From Filimonas effusa (lineage in GTDB: Bacteria > Bacteroidota > Bacteroidia > Chitinophagales > Chitinophagaceae), in the NCBI RefSeq assembly GCF_004118675.1, contig NZ_SDHZ01000001.1:2852001-2916000 (forward strand): a DNA stretch of 64,000 nt, read 5' to 3'. Within the stretch, counting starts at the first letter, position 1, and each line of letters starts with the position of its first letter. The notes under the pieces were generated by a model, which saw nothing but the letters and a program-made list of their open reading frames with translations, did not search any database and was not told where the DNA came from. The position numbers and the translations under genes were made by a program. Of this stretch, positions 44,870-52,889 are shown piece by piece.

Positions 44870-44893
44870 GCAAACGTTGCCAAACCGGTTGTA
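44870..44893. promoter_or_regulatory. Putative LacI-family operator upstream of susC
   Basis: GCAAACGTTGCCAAACCGGT followed by TGTA lies in the 191-base gap between susC and the GH63-like gene. Its first nine bases equal those at 28621 and 24657, and GCCAAACCGG resembles ACCGAAAACG of the 28621 site. The distance to the susC start is 135 bases. Confidence 0.58.
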
Positions 44894-44926
44894 TGAAATA
44901 AAGCAGCTTCTATCGCCCTCGGCTGC

Positions 44927-47536
44927 TCATGAATGGTACCGCAGACGGATAAGATTGGCTATCAACCCACTCCAACCTGTTTGATGCGAAGCGCCCAATC
45001 CCTTCCCACTGTCGCCATGAAAATACTCATTGAAAACGATCAGATCAGCGAAGTAAGGATCGGTTTGCAGCTTTTCATTGTTGCCAGGAAAAGCGCGCCG
45101 GCCCTGCTCGTCTTTCATAAATATTTTCAACAAGCGTTTTATCAGCTCATCCCCTACCTCCTTCAAAGAATAATAATTGCCGGAAGCAGTGGGATATTCA
45201 ATACGGAAATCATCGCTATAGAAGAAATGAAATTTCCGAAGGCTTTCTATCATCAAAAAGTTCATGGGAAGCCATACAGGCCCGCGCCAGTTGGAATTAC
45301 CACCATAAATAGTGGTATCGCTTTCCCCGGGAGTGTACTTCACCACCAGCTTCAGATCGCGGGCATTCAGCACATAAGGATTTTCTTCGTATCGTTTAGA
45401 AAGAGAACGCACGCCATAGTCACTTAAAAACTCGGTTTCATCAAGCATCCGGCTCAGCAGGCGTTTCATTCTATGCCCGCGTAACAGGCTCAGCAGGTGT
45501 TTTTCGTCTTTGCCTTCTTCGTACCAGCGCGATACCAGCTTAGCCAGGTCTGGCCGGTGTTTTAAGAACCAGTTCATACGATTGGCAAATTCAGGATTCG
45601 CGTCGAGCGTATCCTTGGCAATCACCTCCACCGCAAAAAGCGGGATCAGCCCTACCAGGCTTCTGATCTTTACTTTAAAGACCTGCCCGTCGGGCGAACG
45701 CACCTGGTCATAAAAGAACTCATCTTCATCGTCCCATAAACCGCTATGCTCTTCTCCCATATTTGCCATAGCGCCCGCGATATACATAAAGTGTTCAAAG
45801 AACTTAACCGCCATCTTGGTGTACACTTTATTGTATGTAGCCAGTTCCAGGGCTATATGCAGCATATTAAGCGCATACATGGCCATCCAGCTGGTAGCAT
45901 CGGCCTGCTCTGTCACAAGCCCGTCGGGTAATACCATACTGCGGTCAAAAGCGCCGATGTTATCCAGTCCCAAAAAACCACCCTCGAAAATATTGCTGCC
46001 GCCCGCATCTTTCCGGTTCACCCACCAGGTAAAATTGATCAGCAGCTTATGGAACATCGTTTCCAGGAAAACATAATCTTTTTCTCCTTTAATGCTGGCA
46101 TCGAGCTTGAAAACGCGGTAGGCAGCACCAGCCTGTACCGGAGGGTTGACATCGCCAAGCGACCATTCATAAGCGGGAAACTCACCGGAAGGATTCATAA
46201 ACCATTCATACGTCAGCATCTCCAGTTGCTCTTTGGCAAAATCGGGATCTATCATCGCCAGCGTAACACAATGGAATCCCAGATCCCACGACGCATACCA
46301 GGGAAACTCCCATTTATCAGGCATGGAAATGATCCCCTCGTTGTTCAGCTGTTTCCATATATGGTTACGCCCCTGTTTTCTTTCAGACGGCGGCACCGGC
46401 ATCGCAGGATCACCATCAAGCCATTGCTGTACATTATAATAATAGTATTGTTTATTCCAAAGCATACCCGCCAGCGCCTGGCGCTGTATCATACGCTCGT
46501 CGATATTGGTAACCTGCCGCTGGAAATCGTCGTAAAACGCGTTGGCTTCCTCCAGCCGTTGCTGAAATAACGCATCAAAACCGGCAAATGCATCCCACTG
46601 CTCCCCGGCAGAAAGCCGCAACCTGATGGTATGTGAACCTTCTGCAGGTACTACTATATCATAATCCACCGCCACCTTAGAACCTTTCTGCTCCGGATTT
46701 ACAGTAGAACGCGCATGAATAATATAGTCGTTGATACCATCCTTCGGATACAGCGTACCCGTATCGGTATGATATAAACGCCTGTTATTGGTTTCGTTTT
46801 CGCAAAACAGGCTTACACCACCTTCTTCAAAATAGAGATACTGCATATTCAGTCTTTCATGCTGAATACCGATAATATTCTCCGACAGTTGCTGCATCTC
46901 AGGCTTGTAGTCATGCCTCCCCCAGCTCCAGGTATTTTTAAACCAGGCTGTAGGCAACACATGCAATGCCGCATTTTCACTGCTGCGGTTGTGTATGGTG
47001 ATCTTTATTAAGATGTCATCCATATCCGCTTTTGCATATTCTACGAAAACATCGAAATATTTATCATCATTGAAGATCCCGGTATCTATCAATTCATACT
47101 CTTCCTGCTGTTTGGTACGCTGCGCATTTTCTCTTACAAGTTGCTCATAAGGAAATTCGTGCTGCGGATATTTGTACAGCATTTTCATATACGAATGCGT
47201 TGGCGTTGCATCCAGGTAGTAGTAAAGTTCTTTTACATCTTCGCCATGATTTCCCTGCTGGTTCGTTAGCCCGAAAAAACGTTCTTTCAGAATAGGATCA
47301 CGTTTATTCCATAGGGCCAGGGCGAAACATAAACGCTGTTTATCATCGCATATGCCTGCAATACCTTCCTCCCCCCAGCGCCAGGCCCTGCTGCGGGCCA
47401 TATCATGCGTCGTATAATTCCACGCATCACCATTAGCACTATAGTCTTCACGAACGGTGCCCCACTGACGGTCACTTACATAAGATCCCCATTTCTTCCA
47501 TCCGGGCTGTTGTAATCTTGCCTGTTCTGTAGTCAT
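44927..47536 (-). CDS. GH63-like glucosidase
   Basis: 869 residues, no signal peptide, so cytoplasmic. WGTVREDYSANGDAWNYTTHD marks the N-terminal beta domain. The alpha/alpha barrel contains FPWYASWDLGFHCVTLA, FPAYEWSLGDVNPPVQA, NSNWRGPVWLPMNF and SHQTGWSGLIANL, which match bacterial members of the GH63/MGH clade; the Asp in SWDLG and a Glu in the later blocks are the usual catalytic acids. Substrate is unknown; relatives act on alpha-glucosides or glucosyl/mannosyl glycerate. It may be co-transcribed with the CLC gene 32 bases upstream. No obvious tie to pectin. Confidence 0.82.
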   Translation of the reverse strand: MTTEQARLQQPGWKKWGSYVSDRQWGTVREDYSANGDAWNYTTHDMARSRAWRWGEEGIAGICDDKQRLCFALALWNKRDPILKERFFGLTNQQGNHGEDVKELYYYLDATPTHSYMKMLYKYPQHEFPYEQLVRENAQRTKQQEEYELIDTGIFNDDKYFDVFVEYAKADMDDILIKITIHNRSSENAALHVLPTAWFKNTWSWGRHDYKPEMQQLSENIIGIQHERLNMQYLYFEEGGVSLFCENETNNRRLYHTDTGTLYPKDGINDYIIHARSTVNPEQKGSKVAVDYDIVVPAEGSHTIRLRLSAGEQWDAFAGFDALFQQRLEEANAFYDDFQRQVTNIDERMIQRQALAGMLWNKQYYYYNVQQWLDGDPAMPVPPSERKQGRNHIWKQLNNEGIISMPDKWEFPWYASWDLGFHCVTLAMIDPDFAKEQLEMLTYEWFMNPSGEFPAYEWSLGDVNPPVQAGAAYRVFKLDASIKGEKDYVFLETMFHKLLINFTWWVNRKDAGGSNIFEGGFLGLDNIGAFDRSMVLPDGLVTEQADATSWMAMYALNMLHIALELATYNKVYTKMAVKFFEHFMYIAGAMANMGEEHSGLWDDEDEFFYDQVRSPDGQVFKVKIRSLVGLIPLFAVEVIAKDTLDANPEFANRMNWFLKHRPDLAKLVSRWYEEGKDEKHLLSLLRGHRMKRLLSRMLDETEFLSDYGVRSLSKRYEENPYVLNARDLKLVVKYTPGESDTTIYGGNSNWRGPVWLPMNFLMIESLRKFHFFYSDDFRIEYPTASGNYYSLKEVGDELIKRLLKIFMKDEQGRRAFPGNNEKLQTDPYFADLIVFNEYFHGDSGKGLGASHQTGWSGLIANLIRLRYHS

Positions 47537-47568
47537 TGGCTGTCTGTATTTAAGATGAAAACCTGTTC

Positions 47569-48894
47569 TTATTTCCTGAGATCTCTCAGGCTCTTGACGC
47601 CACCGGCCAGCGGCTCGCCGGTTTTAGAGCTTTGAAGACGCTGCGACAGGTATATACCCGACTGCCCGCTGAAATAGTACGCAGTGAAACACGCTACGGC
47701 ATAATACAAAATGTACTCCCCGCCAAACAATTCCACCCCCATAAGGGTACAGGCCAGCGGCGTATTGGTAGCGCCTGCAAATACAGCAATGAAACCCAGC
47801 CCCGCCATCAGGTCTACAGGCGCATGCGTAAAAACAGCCAGCGTATTGCCCAGTGCAGCTCCCATAAAGAACAAGGGTGTAACCTCGCCACCTTTAAACC
47901 CCATCCCCAGCGTAATAGCCGTGAACAAAAGTTTCCAGTACCAGCTGAAAGTATCGGCGCCTCCTGCACGGAAACACGATACAATAGTTATCGAATCCGG
48001 ACGCGCTCCGGTAACACCCAGGCCAAGATAATCCGTTGAGCCCAGCAAAAAACACAAAACAATGATAATTATGCCCCCCACTACAGGAATCAGCCATTTG
48101 TAAGCAATCTTACGATTACTATAGCGTTTGATGGCATGCGATAACTCTGCAAAGAAGTAACTGGTAAGTCCAAAGCACGCGCCGGCCATTACCACCTTCA
48201 GCAACAACCACCAGTTAAACGGCAGAAAGCGCAGTACCGGTTGAACAGTATCACGAAAAGTAATGGCATAATGTGTATGGGTGATGCCCCAGGCGCTGCA
48301 GGTAATATCGGCCAGCAGGCTGGCCATAAGACAGGGTAACAGCGCCCTGTAATTCATCCTGCCTATGAACAACACTTCAAGCGCAAAAACAGCGCCGGTG
48401 AGCGGCGTGCCGAAAACTGCCCCAAAGCCTGCCGCCATACCCATCATCAGCAATATCCGGGTATCCTCCCTGTTCAGCTTGAACCAGCGCCCTGCTAAAC
48501 CCGCCAGACTGCCCCCTATCTGAACGGCGGTGCCTTCACGGCCTGCCGACCCGCCGGTAACATGTGTCAGCAACGTTGTTATCAATACCAGCGGCGCCAT
48601 ACGCAAAGGCACGCCACCACCAGGCTCATGGATCTCATCCATAATAAGGTTATTACCCGCTTCCGCATTTTTCCCCGCCCACTTATACAGGAAATAAATA
48701 GCAACCCCGGCCAGCGGTAACAGAAAAAGCAACCAGCTATACCTGTACCGCAAAAGCGTAACATGGTCGAGCGACCATAGGAAGAAGGCTACAAAGGAAC
48801 CTGCCGCCAGCGCCACAGGAACAGCCAGCAGCAACCAGCGGAACAAATGACTAATCACAGAAAAATCGATCTTCGGCCATTGGGGTCTGTACAT
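47569..48894 (-). CDS. CLC-family anion transporter, possibly CLC-F type
   Basis: 441 residues with about ten to twelve membrane helices. The selectivity regions read [10 protein letters not shown] (in place of GSGIP), [14 protein letters not shown] (in place of GREGP) and [19 protein letters not shown] (in place of GGIFAP). The gating Glu is present in GREGT. From memory, GREGT and GNNLI are features of the fluoride/proton antiporter branch, so fluoride export is possible; a chloride transporter cannot be ruled out. No fluoride riboswitch is recognisable upstream. It diverges from two Usp genes. Confidence 0.85.
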   Translation of the reverse strand: MYRPQWPKIDFSVISHLFRWLLLAVPVALAAGSFVAFFLWSLDHVTLLRYRYSWLLFLLPLAGVAIYFLYKWAGKNAEAGNNLIMDEIHEPGGGVPLRMAPLVLITTLLTHVTGGSAGREGTAVQIGGSLAGLAGRWFKLNREDTRILLMMGMAAGFGAVFGTPLTGAVFALEVLFIGRMNYRALLPCLMASLLADITCSAWGITHTHYAITFRDTVQPVLRFLPFNWWLLLKVVMAGACFGLTSYFFAELSHAIKRYSNRKIAYKWLIPVVGGIIIIVLCFLLGSTDYLGLGVTGARPDSITIVSCFRAGGADTFSWYWKLLFTAITLGMGFKGGEVTPLFFMGAALGNTLAVFTHAPVDLMAGLGFIAVFAGATNTPLACTLMGVELFGGEYILYYAVACFTAYYFSGQSGIYLSQRLQSSKTGEPLAGGVKSLRDLRK

Positions 48895-49142
48895 AATTGA
48901 ACCGCATTAAGATGCTAAAGTACTTCATTCCATTCTTTTCAGCCTGCCGGCATCCCCCAACCGAAGCCGGTTAGTTATATAATGCTATCCTCCTTTCCAT
49001 GCCAACGCAGTTATACCATCGATCTGCTATAATATAACATTAATTCCGTTAAAAAATAGCAACTATAATCCTTAAAGTCAATGACAAACGTCATGTTTTA
49101 AGGGCTTTTCTGAATATATCTTCACCCTATAAAACTTCAGGT

Positions 49143-49988
49143 ATGGAAAAGATATTGCTGGCCATAGACAGTACTAAAATAAATCTGGATACCCTGGATT
49201 TTGCATGTTATGTAGCTGTCCTCACTCACTCGAGATTAACCGGTGTTTTCCTGCTCAATCAACAGGAAAAAGAAGCCCCCGTATTACGTAATATGTTTGG
49301 GGTTACATATGCTGAAACAGTTGTTGCCGCTGATATCCCCGGCAATATTGAGAAAAAGAAATTATGCGAGAAAAATATACAACTGTTCATGGAAGGCTGC
49401 CAGAGAAGAGGCATCAGCTGCAGCGTTCACGTAGATAAGGGCGTTGCAACCTCTGAACTGATAGCAGAAACACGCTTTGCCGACCTGCTGATCGTTGATT
49501 CCGGTATGACCTTACAGGAACGCCAGGAAGAAGCCCCCAGTACCTTCCTGCGCGAAGTGCTGGCCAAGAGCGAATGCCCTGTAGCTATGGCGCCACCGGT
49601 ATTCCGTGGCATAGATGAAATTGTATTTGCTTACGACGGAAGCGCATCTGCCGTATATGCCCTTAAACAATTCACCCATCTCTTCAAACCACTGAACGAT
49701 AAAAAGATCACCGTTCTGCAAGTGAACAACGAAGAAGATGAAGAGCTACCCATCATCGAAAAAGAAAAGATAGGAGACCTGCTGAAAGTACACTACTCCA
49801 GCATAGGCTTCCAGGTGTTACAGGGAAGAGTGAACGACGAACTGGGCAATTACCTTCATGGAAAGAAAAATGCTTTTGTGATCATGGGTGCATTCGGACG
49901 CACCATGCTGTCGGTATTCCTGAAACGAAGCGCAGCAGACCTTGTGATCAAAAGAATAAACCTTCCCCTGTTTATTGCACATCGTTAA
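49143..49988 (+). CDS. Tandem-domain universal stress protein
   Basis: 281 residues, two Usp domains (about 1-145 and 150-281). The first begins KILLAIDSTKINLDTLDFA; the second begins EIVFAYDGSASAVYALKQF and ends with the ATP-binding pattern MGAFGRTMLSVFLKRSAADLV (G-2x-G-9x-S/T). Such proteins bind nucleotides and help in stress survival. It is followed after 11 bases by a paralogue, so the pair is an operon that ends at the terminator at 50857. The 248 bases before it, shared with the CLC gene, contain only a short GC hairpin near 48960. Confidence 0.88.
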   Translation: MEKILLAIDSTKINLDTLDFACYVAVLTHSRLTGVFLLNQQEKEAPVLRNMFGVTYAETVVAADIPGNIEKKKLCEKNIQLFMEGCQRRGISCSVHVDKGVATSELIAETRFADLLIVDSGMTLQERQEEAPSTFLREVLAKSECPVAMAPPVFRGIDEIVFAYDGSASAVYALKQFTHLFKPLNDKKITVLQVNNEEDEELPIIEKEKIGDLLKVHYSSIGFQVLQGRVNDELGNYLHGKKNAFVIMGAFGRTMLSVFLKRSAADLVIKRINLPLFIAHR

Positions 49989-49999
49989 TCATATGTAAC

Positions 50000-50827
50000 A
50001 TGAAAAAGATGATAGTAGCACTCGACGGATTAAAATACTCCGAAAGTGCAGCGAGTTACGCCATTCATCTCGCAAAACAGTCAAACTCTTTCCTGGCAGG
50101 CATTTTTCTCGATGACTTTACCTACCATAGCTACCGGATATATGATCTTATAGAAAGCGGCGGGGAAGAAAAAGTGGTGCTCGAAGAAACCGACAAAGCT
50201 ATCAGGGCCGAATCGGTTTCACAATTCGAAAACGCCTGCGAAGAAGCAGGCATCAGCTTCGCCGTACATCACGACCAAAGCATCGCCCTCCAGGAACTAT
50301 TGCATGAAAGTATTTATGCCGACCTGCTGGTGATAGACGGAAAAGAAACACTTACCCATTACACCGAAAGAAGCCCTAGCCGCTTTATCCGCGACCTGCT
50401 TGCCGAAGCGCAATGCCCCGTAGTAGTAGTGCCTTCCAGTTACCGCGTAATGGAAAAGATCATTATGCTGTACGATGGATCGCCTTCATCAGTATTTGCG
50501 ATCCGCATGTTCAGCTATGCCTTCCCGGTATTAAAACACCTGGAAACTGAAGTGGTTACCGTTAAAGACCCGGTAACAGCTATGAACCTCCCGGATAACA
50601 GGCTCATGAAGGAATTCATGAGACAGCATTTCCCCAAAGCAACCTATACGGTACTAACGGGAGCCGCCGAAACGGAAATAGTGGAACACCTGAAAAAACA
50701 ATTCGGCCAAACACTGGTAGTGCTCGGAGCCTACCAGCGCGGCATGGTTTCACGCTGGCTCAAAACAAGTATGGCCGACGTTCTTATACGGGAACTGCAT
50801 TGCCCCCTCTTTATTGCACACAATTGA
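50000..50827 (+). CDS. Tandem-domain universal stress protein, paralogue
   Basis: 275 residues, the same double Usp layout as its upstream neighbour: KMIVALDGLKYSESAASYAI at the start and KIIMLYDGSPSSVFAIRMF at the start of the second half. The C-terminal nucleotide loop reads LGAYQRGMVSRWLKTSMADV, which lacks the GxxG spacing of its partner, so ATP binding may be lost in this copy. The pair may form a heterodimer; that is inference. Confidence 0.87.
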   Translation: MKKMIVALDGLKYSESAASYAIHLAKQSNSFLAGIFLDDFTYHSYRIYDLIESGGEEKVVLEETDKAIRAESVSQFENACEEAGISFAVHHDQSIALQELLHESIYADLLVIDGKETLTHYTERSPSRFIRDLLAEAQCPVVVVPSSYRVMEKIIMLYDGSPSSVFAIRMFSYAFPVLKHLETEVVTVKDPVTAMNLPDNRLMKEFMRQHFPKATYTVLTGAAETEIVEHLKKQFGQTLVVLGAYQRGMVSRWLKTSMADVLIRELHCPLFIAHN

Positions 50828-50856
50828 TTTGAATTTGGATTAATAAACGGGCGAAG

Positions 50857-50881
50857 GCCGGTCAGCAATGACCGGCTTTTT
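50857..50881 (+). terminator. Terminator after the Usp pair
   Basis: GCCGGTCA (50857-50864) pairs with TGACCGGC (50869-50876) around GCAA, followed by five T. It lies 30 bases after the second usp stop codon and just before the convergent small membrane protein gene. Confidence 0.92.
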
Positions 50882-50885
50882 GCTT

Positions 50886-51074
50886 TTATCCCCTGCTCTT
50901 TCTCCGTATAAAAGAATACGACAAACCGGCGGCAACAACAATACCCAGGTATACCGCTATCGCTCCCGCTGTAAGGTTAAGCGTTTGGTTCAATACAAAA
51001 TGCCTGAATAACAAGGTAGATACCAGCAAAAACAAAAAGAACAGACATGCAAACAAAATGAAAGGTAGTTTCAT
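50886..51074 (-). CDS. Small two-helix membrane protein, 62 aa
   Basis: The predicted protein has two hydrophobic helices (KLPFILFACLFFLFLLVSTL and AGAIAVYLGIVVAAGLSYSF) and a basic C-terminus (IRRKSRG). This is the topology of a real inner-membrane protein, and the start is ATG 51074. I do not recognise a family. It lies between the Usp terminator and the DUF1398 gene, with no operon partner. Confidence 0.6.
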   Translation of the reverse strand: MKLPFILFACLFFLFLLVSTLLFRHFVLNQTLNLTAGAIAVYLGIVVAAGLSYSFIRRKSRG

Positions 51075-51148
51075 CAATATAGGTTTTAAGGTTTTCAGCA
51101 GTATAAATTTACACCCATTTCAGGCAGATATCCGTTCTCCACAATTCA

Positions 51149-51538
51149 TCAGGCAGGGATCACTTCTTCCAGCACGTTATTTCCTGCTTTATCATAATAA
51201 GTACAGGTCATGGCATCCATACGCACAGTCCATTGCTCAATTCCGTTAACAGCGCAATCGCTGCAAAACCGGGGATAATCTGTATGCCCCTGCTGGTGGG
51301 CTTTTAAAGCTTTGGCAAACTGTGCCGCATTACAGGTATCTGCTACCCGCAAAAGGTCATATTTCGCCGGCGCAGCAATCTTATAGCCTTCTTCTCCACA
51401 GTAATCAATATGCCCGTCTGCTACATATGCCTCATACGACTTAACTCCCAACGCTTTGATCTCTTTGATATAAGCAGGAAAATCAGCACCCGATTTCACT
51501 TTCGAATGCGCAGCCTTGATCTGTTCTAAACTAAACAT
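51149..51538 (-). CDS. DUF1398 family protein
   Basis: 129 residues, cytoplasmic. MFSLEQIKAAHSKVKSGADFP, the middle GVKSYEAYVADGHIDYCG, then HQQGHTDYPRFCSDCAVNGIEQWTV and MTCTYYDKAGN are the pattern of DUF1398 (YbcV-like) proteins. Function is unknown. The next gene upstream encodes an AraC-type regulator on the same strand, 114 bases away. ATG 51538 is preferred to the start at 51562. Confidence 0.82.
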   Translation of the reverse strand: MFSLEQIKAAHSKVKSGADFPAYIKEIKALGVKSYEAYVADGHIDYCGEEGYKIAAPAKYDLLRVADTCNAAQFAKALKAHQQGHTDYPRFCSDCAVNGIEQWTVRMDAMTCTYYDKAGNNVLEEVIPA

Positions 51539-51652
51539 GGTAAATGATTTGATGGTATACAATCGATGCGGCTTATCTGGTCACCAGGTATAGCGCCTGC
51601 CGCCTCACAAAGTTGCGGCAGCCAAAGCTGCCGGAATTGTAAAAAATCGTTT

Positions 51653-52417
51653 TTATAACCCGCGCCTGTATCTTTCCGGGGTATCGCCGGTGTATTGTTT
51701 AAAATCTTTGATAAAATGCGCCTGGTCAAAAAATCCATGTTCATAACAAATATCAGTAAGCGATTTGCCCTGACCCAGGCTGCCAATGATAGCATTGAAT
51801 CGTACTATCGAAGCAAACTTTTTAGGCGTCGCGCCTACTAACCTCCTGAAACGCTTCTCCAACGGACTTTGACTTATAAACAATTTTTCACTTAGTGTCC
51901 TGATCGGAATATCTCCTTTAGATACATAAATAAGCTTCACAGCCTCCGTCACAAGGGCATCTTCTTTAACATCCTTAAGCTGTGATAAAAAAAACGCATT
52001 CATAATACCAATACGCTGCGCATCGGTTTCTGCCAGAGACAACGCTTCCTCTATCCGCTCAATACTATATCTGTCAAATACCTGGTGTAGCGAAAGACTT
52101 TCATTAAACAGCTCATTAGCCGGCAGGGCGCTGAAACGCGCGAACCCCGTTTCGGTAAAATAAACAAGAATGGTCCCTATCCCCGGGGAGTTCCGGAACA
52201 ACCTGTAACGATCGCTTATCCCTGTAATTCCTGATGAAGAAAGCCGGTTTAACGTTACGTCGTCAACCACGGACAAATGACCACGGTATTGAAATCCTAT
52301 AACAAGCCCCGTTACCGGAAACACCTTGTACGCCGCTTCCTGGTCATTTTCAGAAATAGCGTAATACTTTATATAAGGAGTTAAAACCACTTCTGGTAAA
52401 ACTTTATCGAATCTCAT
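51653..52417 (-). CDS. AraC-family transcriptional regulator
   Basis: 254 residues. The N-terminal ~150 residues are a ligand-binding-like domain (PYIKYYAISENDQEAAYKVFP). The C-terminal ~100 residues are the double helix-turn-helix, with LFISQSPLEKRFRRLVGATPKKF and LTDICYEHGFFDQAHFIKDF followed by GDTPERYRR. It may regulate the DUF1398 gene downstream. Signal unknown. Confidence 0.88.
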   Translation of the reverse strand: MRFDKVLPEVVLTPYIKYYAISENDQEAAYKVFPVTGLVIGFQYRGHLSVVDDVTLNRLSSSGITGISDRYRLFRNSPGIGTILVYFTETGFARFSALPANELFNESLSLHQVFDRYSIERIEEALSLAETDAQRIGIMNAFFLSQLKDVKEDALVTEAVKLIYVSKGDIPIRTLSEKLFISQSPLEKRFRRLVGATPKKFASIVRFNAIIGSLGQGKSLTDICYEHGFFDQAHFIKDFKQYTGDTPERYRRGL

Positions 52418-52590
52418 TAATGCAGGAAGGCTTGATCATTGCCTTTCCCAAATATACATAATGCCATTACTGTATGAAAACGGGACCTTTGTTGCAGGAA
52501 CATCTTTTCAAAAACCCGCCATTGCAATAGTTACTGCATATAAAATAAAAAAACGGCTATGCTTTTAAAACATAACCGCTTTTTTTCCAG

Positions 52591-52676
52591 TGCCTCAGGC
52601 GGGAATCGAACCCGCACTCGCATTGCTGCGAACAGGATTTTAAGTCCTGCGTGTCTACCAGTTCCACCACCAAGGC
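52591..52676 (-). tRNA. tRNA-Leu (TAA anticodon)
   Basis: On the minus strand the gene runs from GCCTTGG to GAGGCA. The anticodon stem CAGGA/TCCTG encloses CTTAAAA, which places TAA at the anticodon. A long variable arm (TTCGCAGCAATGCGA) and the TTCGATTCC T-loop are present, as expected for a class II tRNA. CCA is not encoded. Confidence 0.95.
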
Positions 52677-52800
52677 ATCGACACTTTATAACCCGTTATC
52701 TGCATAAGATGCTCAAACGGGATGCAAATATAGGAGGATGCCTACGACCCTCCAAATGTTTTTTCATATTAGCCAATAAAGCACAGCCTTTATTACAGGC

Positions 52801-52835
52801 AAAACTCCCGGTCACCTCAGGTAACCGGGAGTTTT
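52801..52835. terminator. Terminator at the end of the GH2 gene
   Basis: AAAACTCCCGGT (52801-52812) pairs with ACCGGGAGTTTT (52824-52835). The A/T ends make it active on either strand. It lies 55 bases beyond the GH2 stop and upstream of tRNA-Leu. The 213 bases between the tRNA gene and GH2 hold nothing else that I can identify. Confidence 0.85.
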
Positions 52836-52889
52836 GTTCTGCTGTTTGTTATTTTAGAACATTACATGCTGCAACGCCATATACATAAC

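Noticed and set aside
48895-49142. Fluoride riboswitch upstream of the CLC gene
   Set aside because: I looked for the conserved GGnGATGG start and the GATGACTCCTAC-type end on the minus strand and found neither.
52559-52888. 109-codon plus-strand frame
   Set aside because: It reads through the complement of tRNA-Leu and the GH2 terminator, so it is not a gene.
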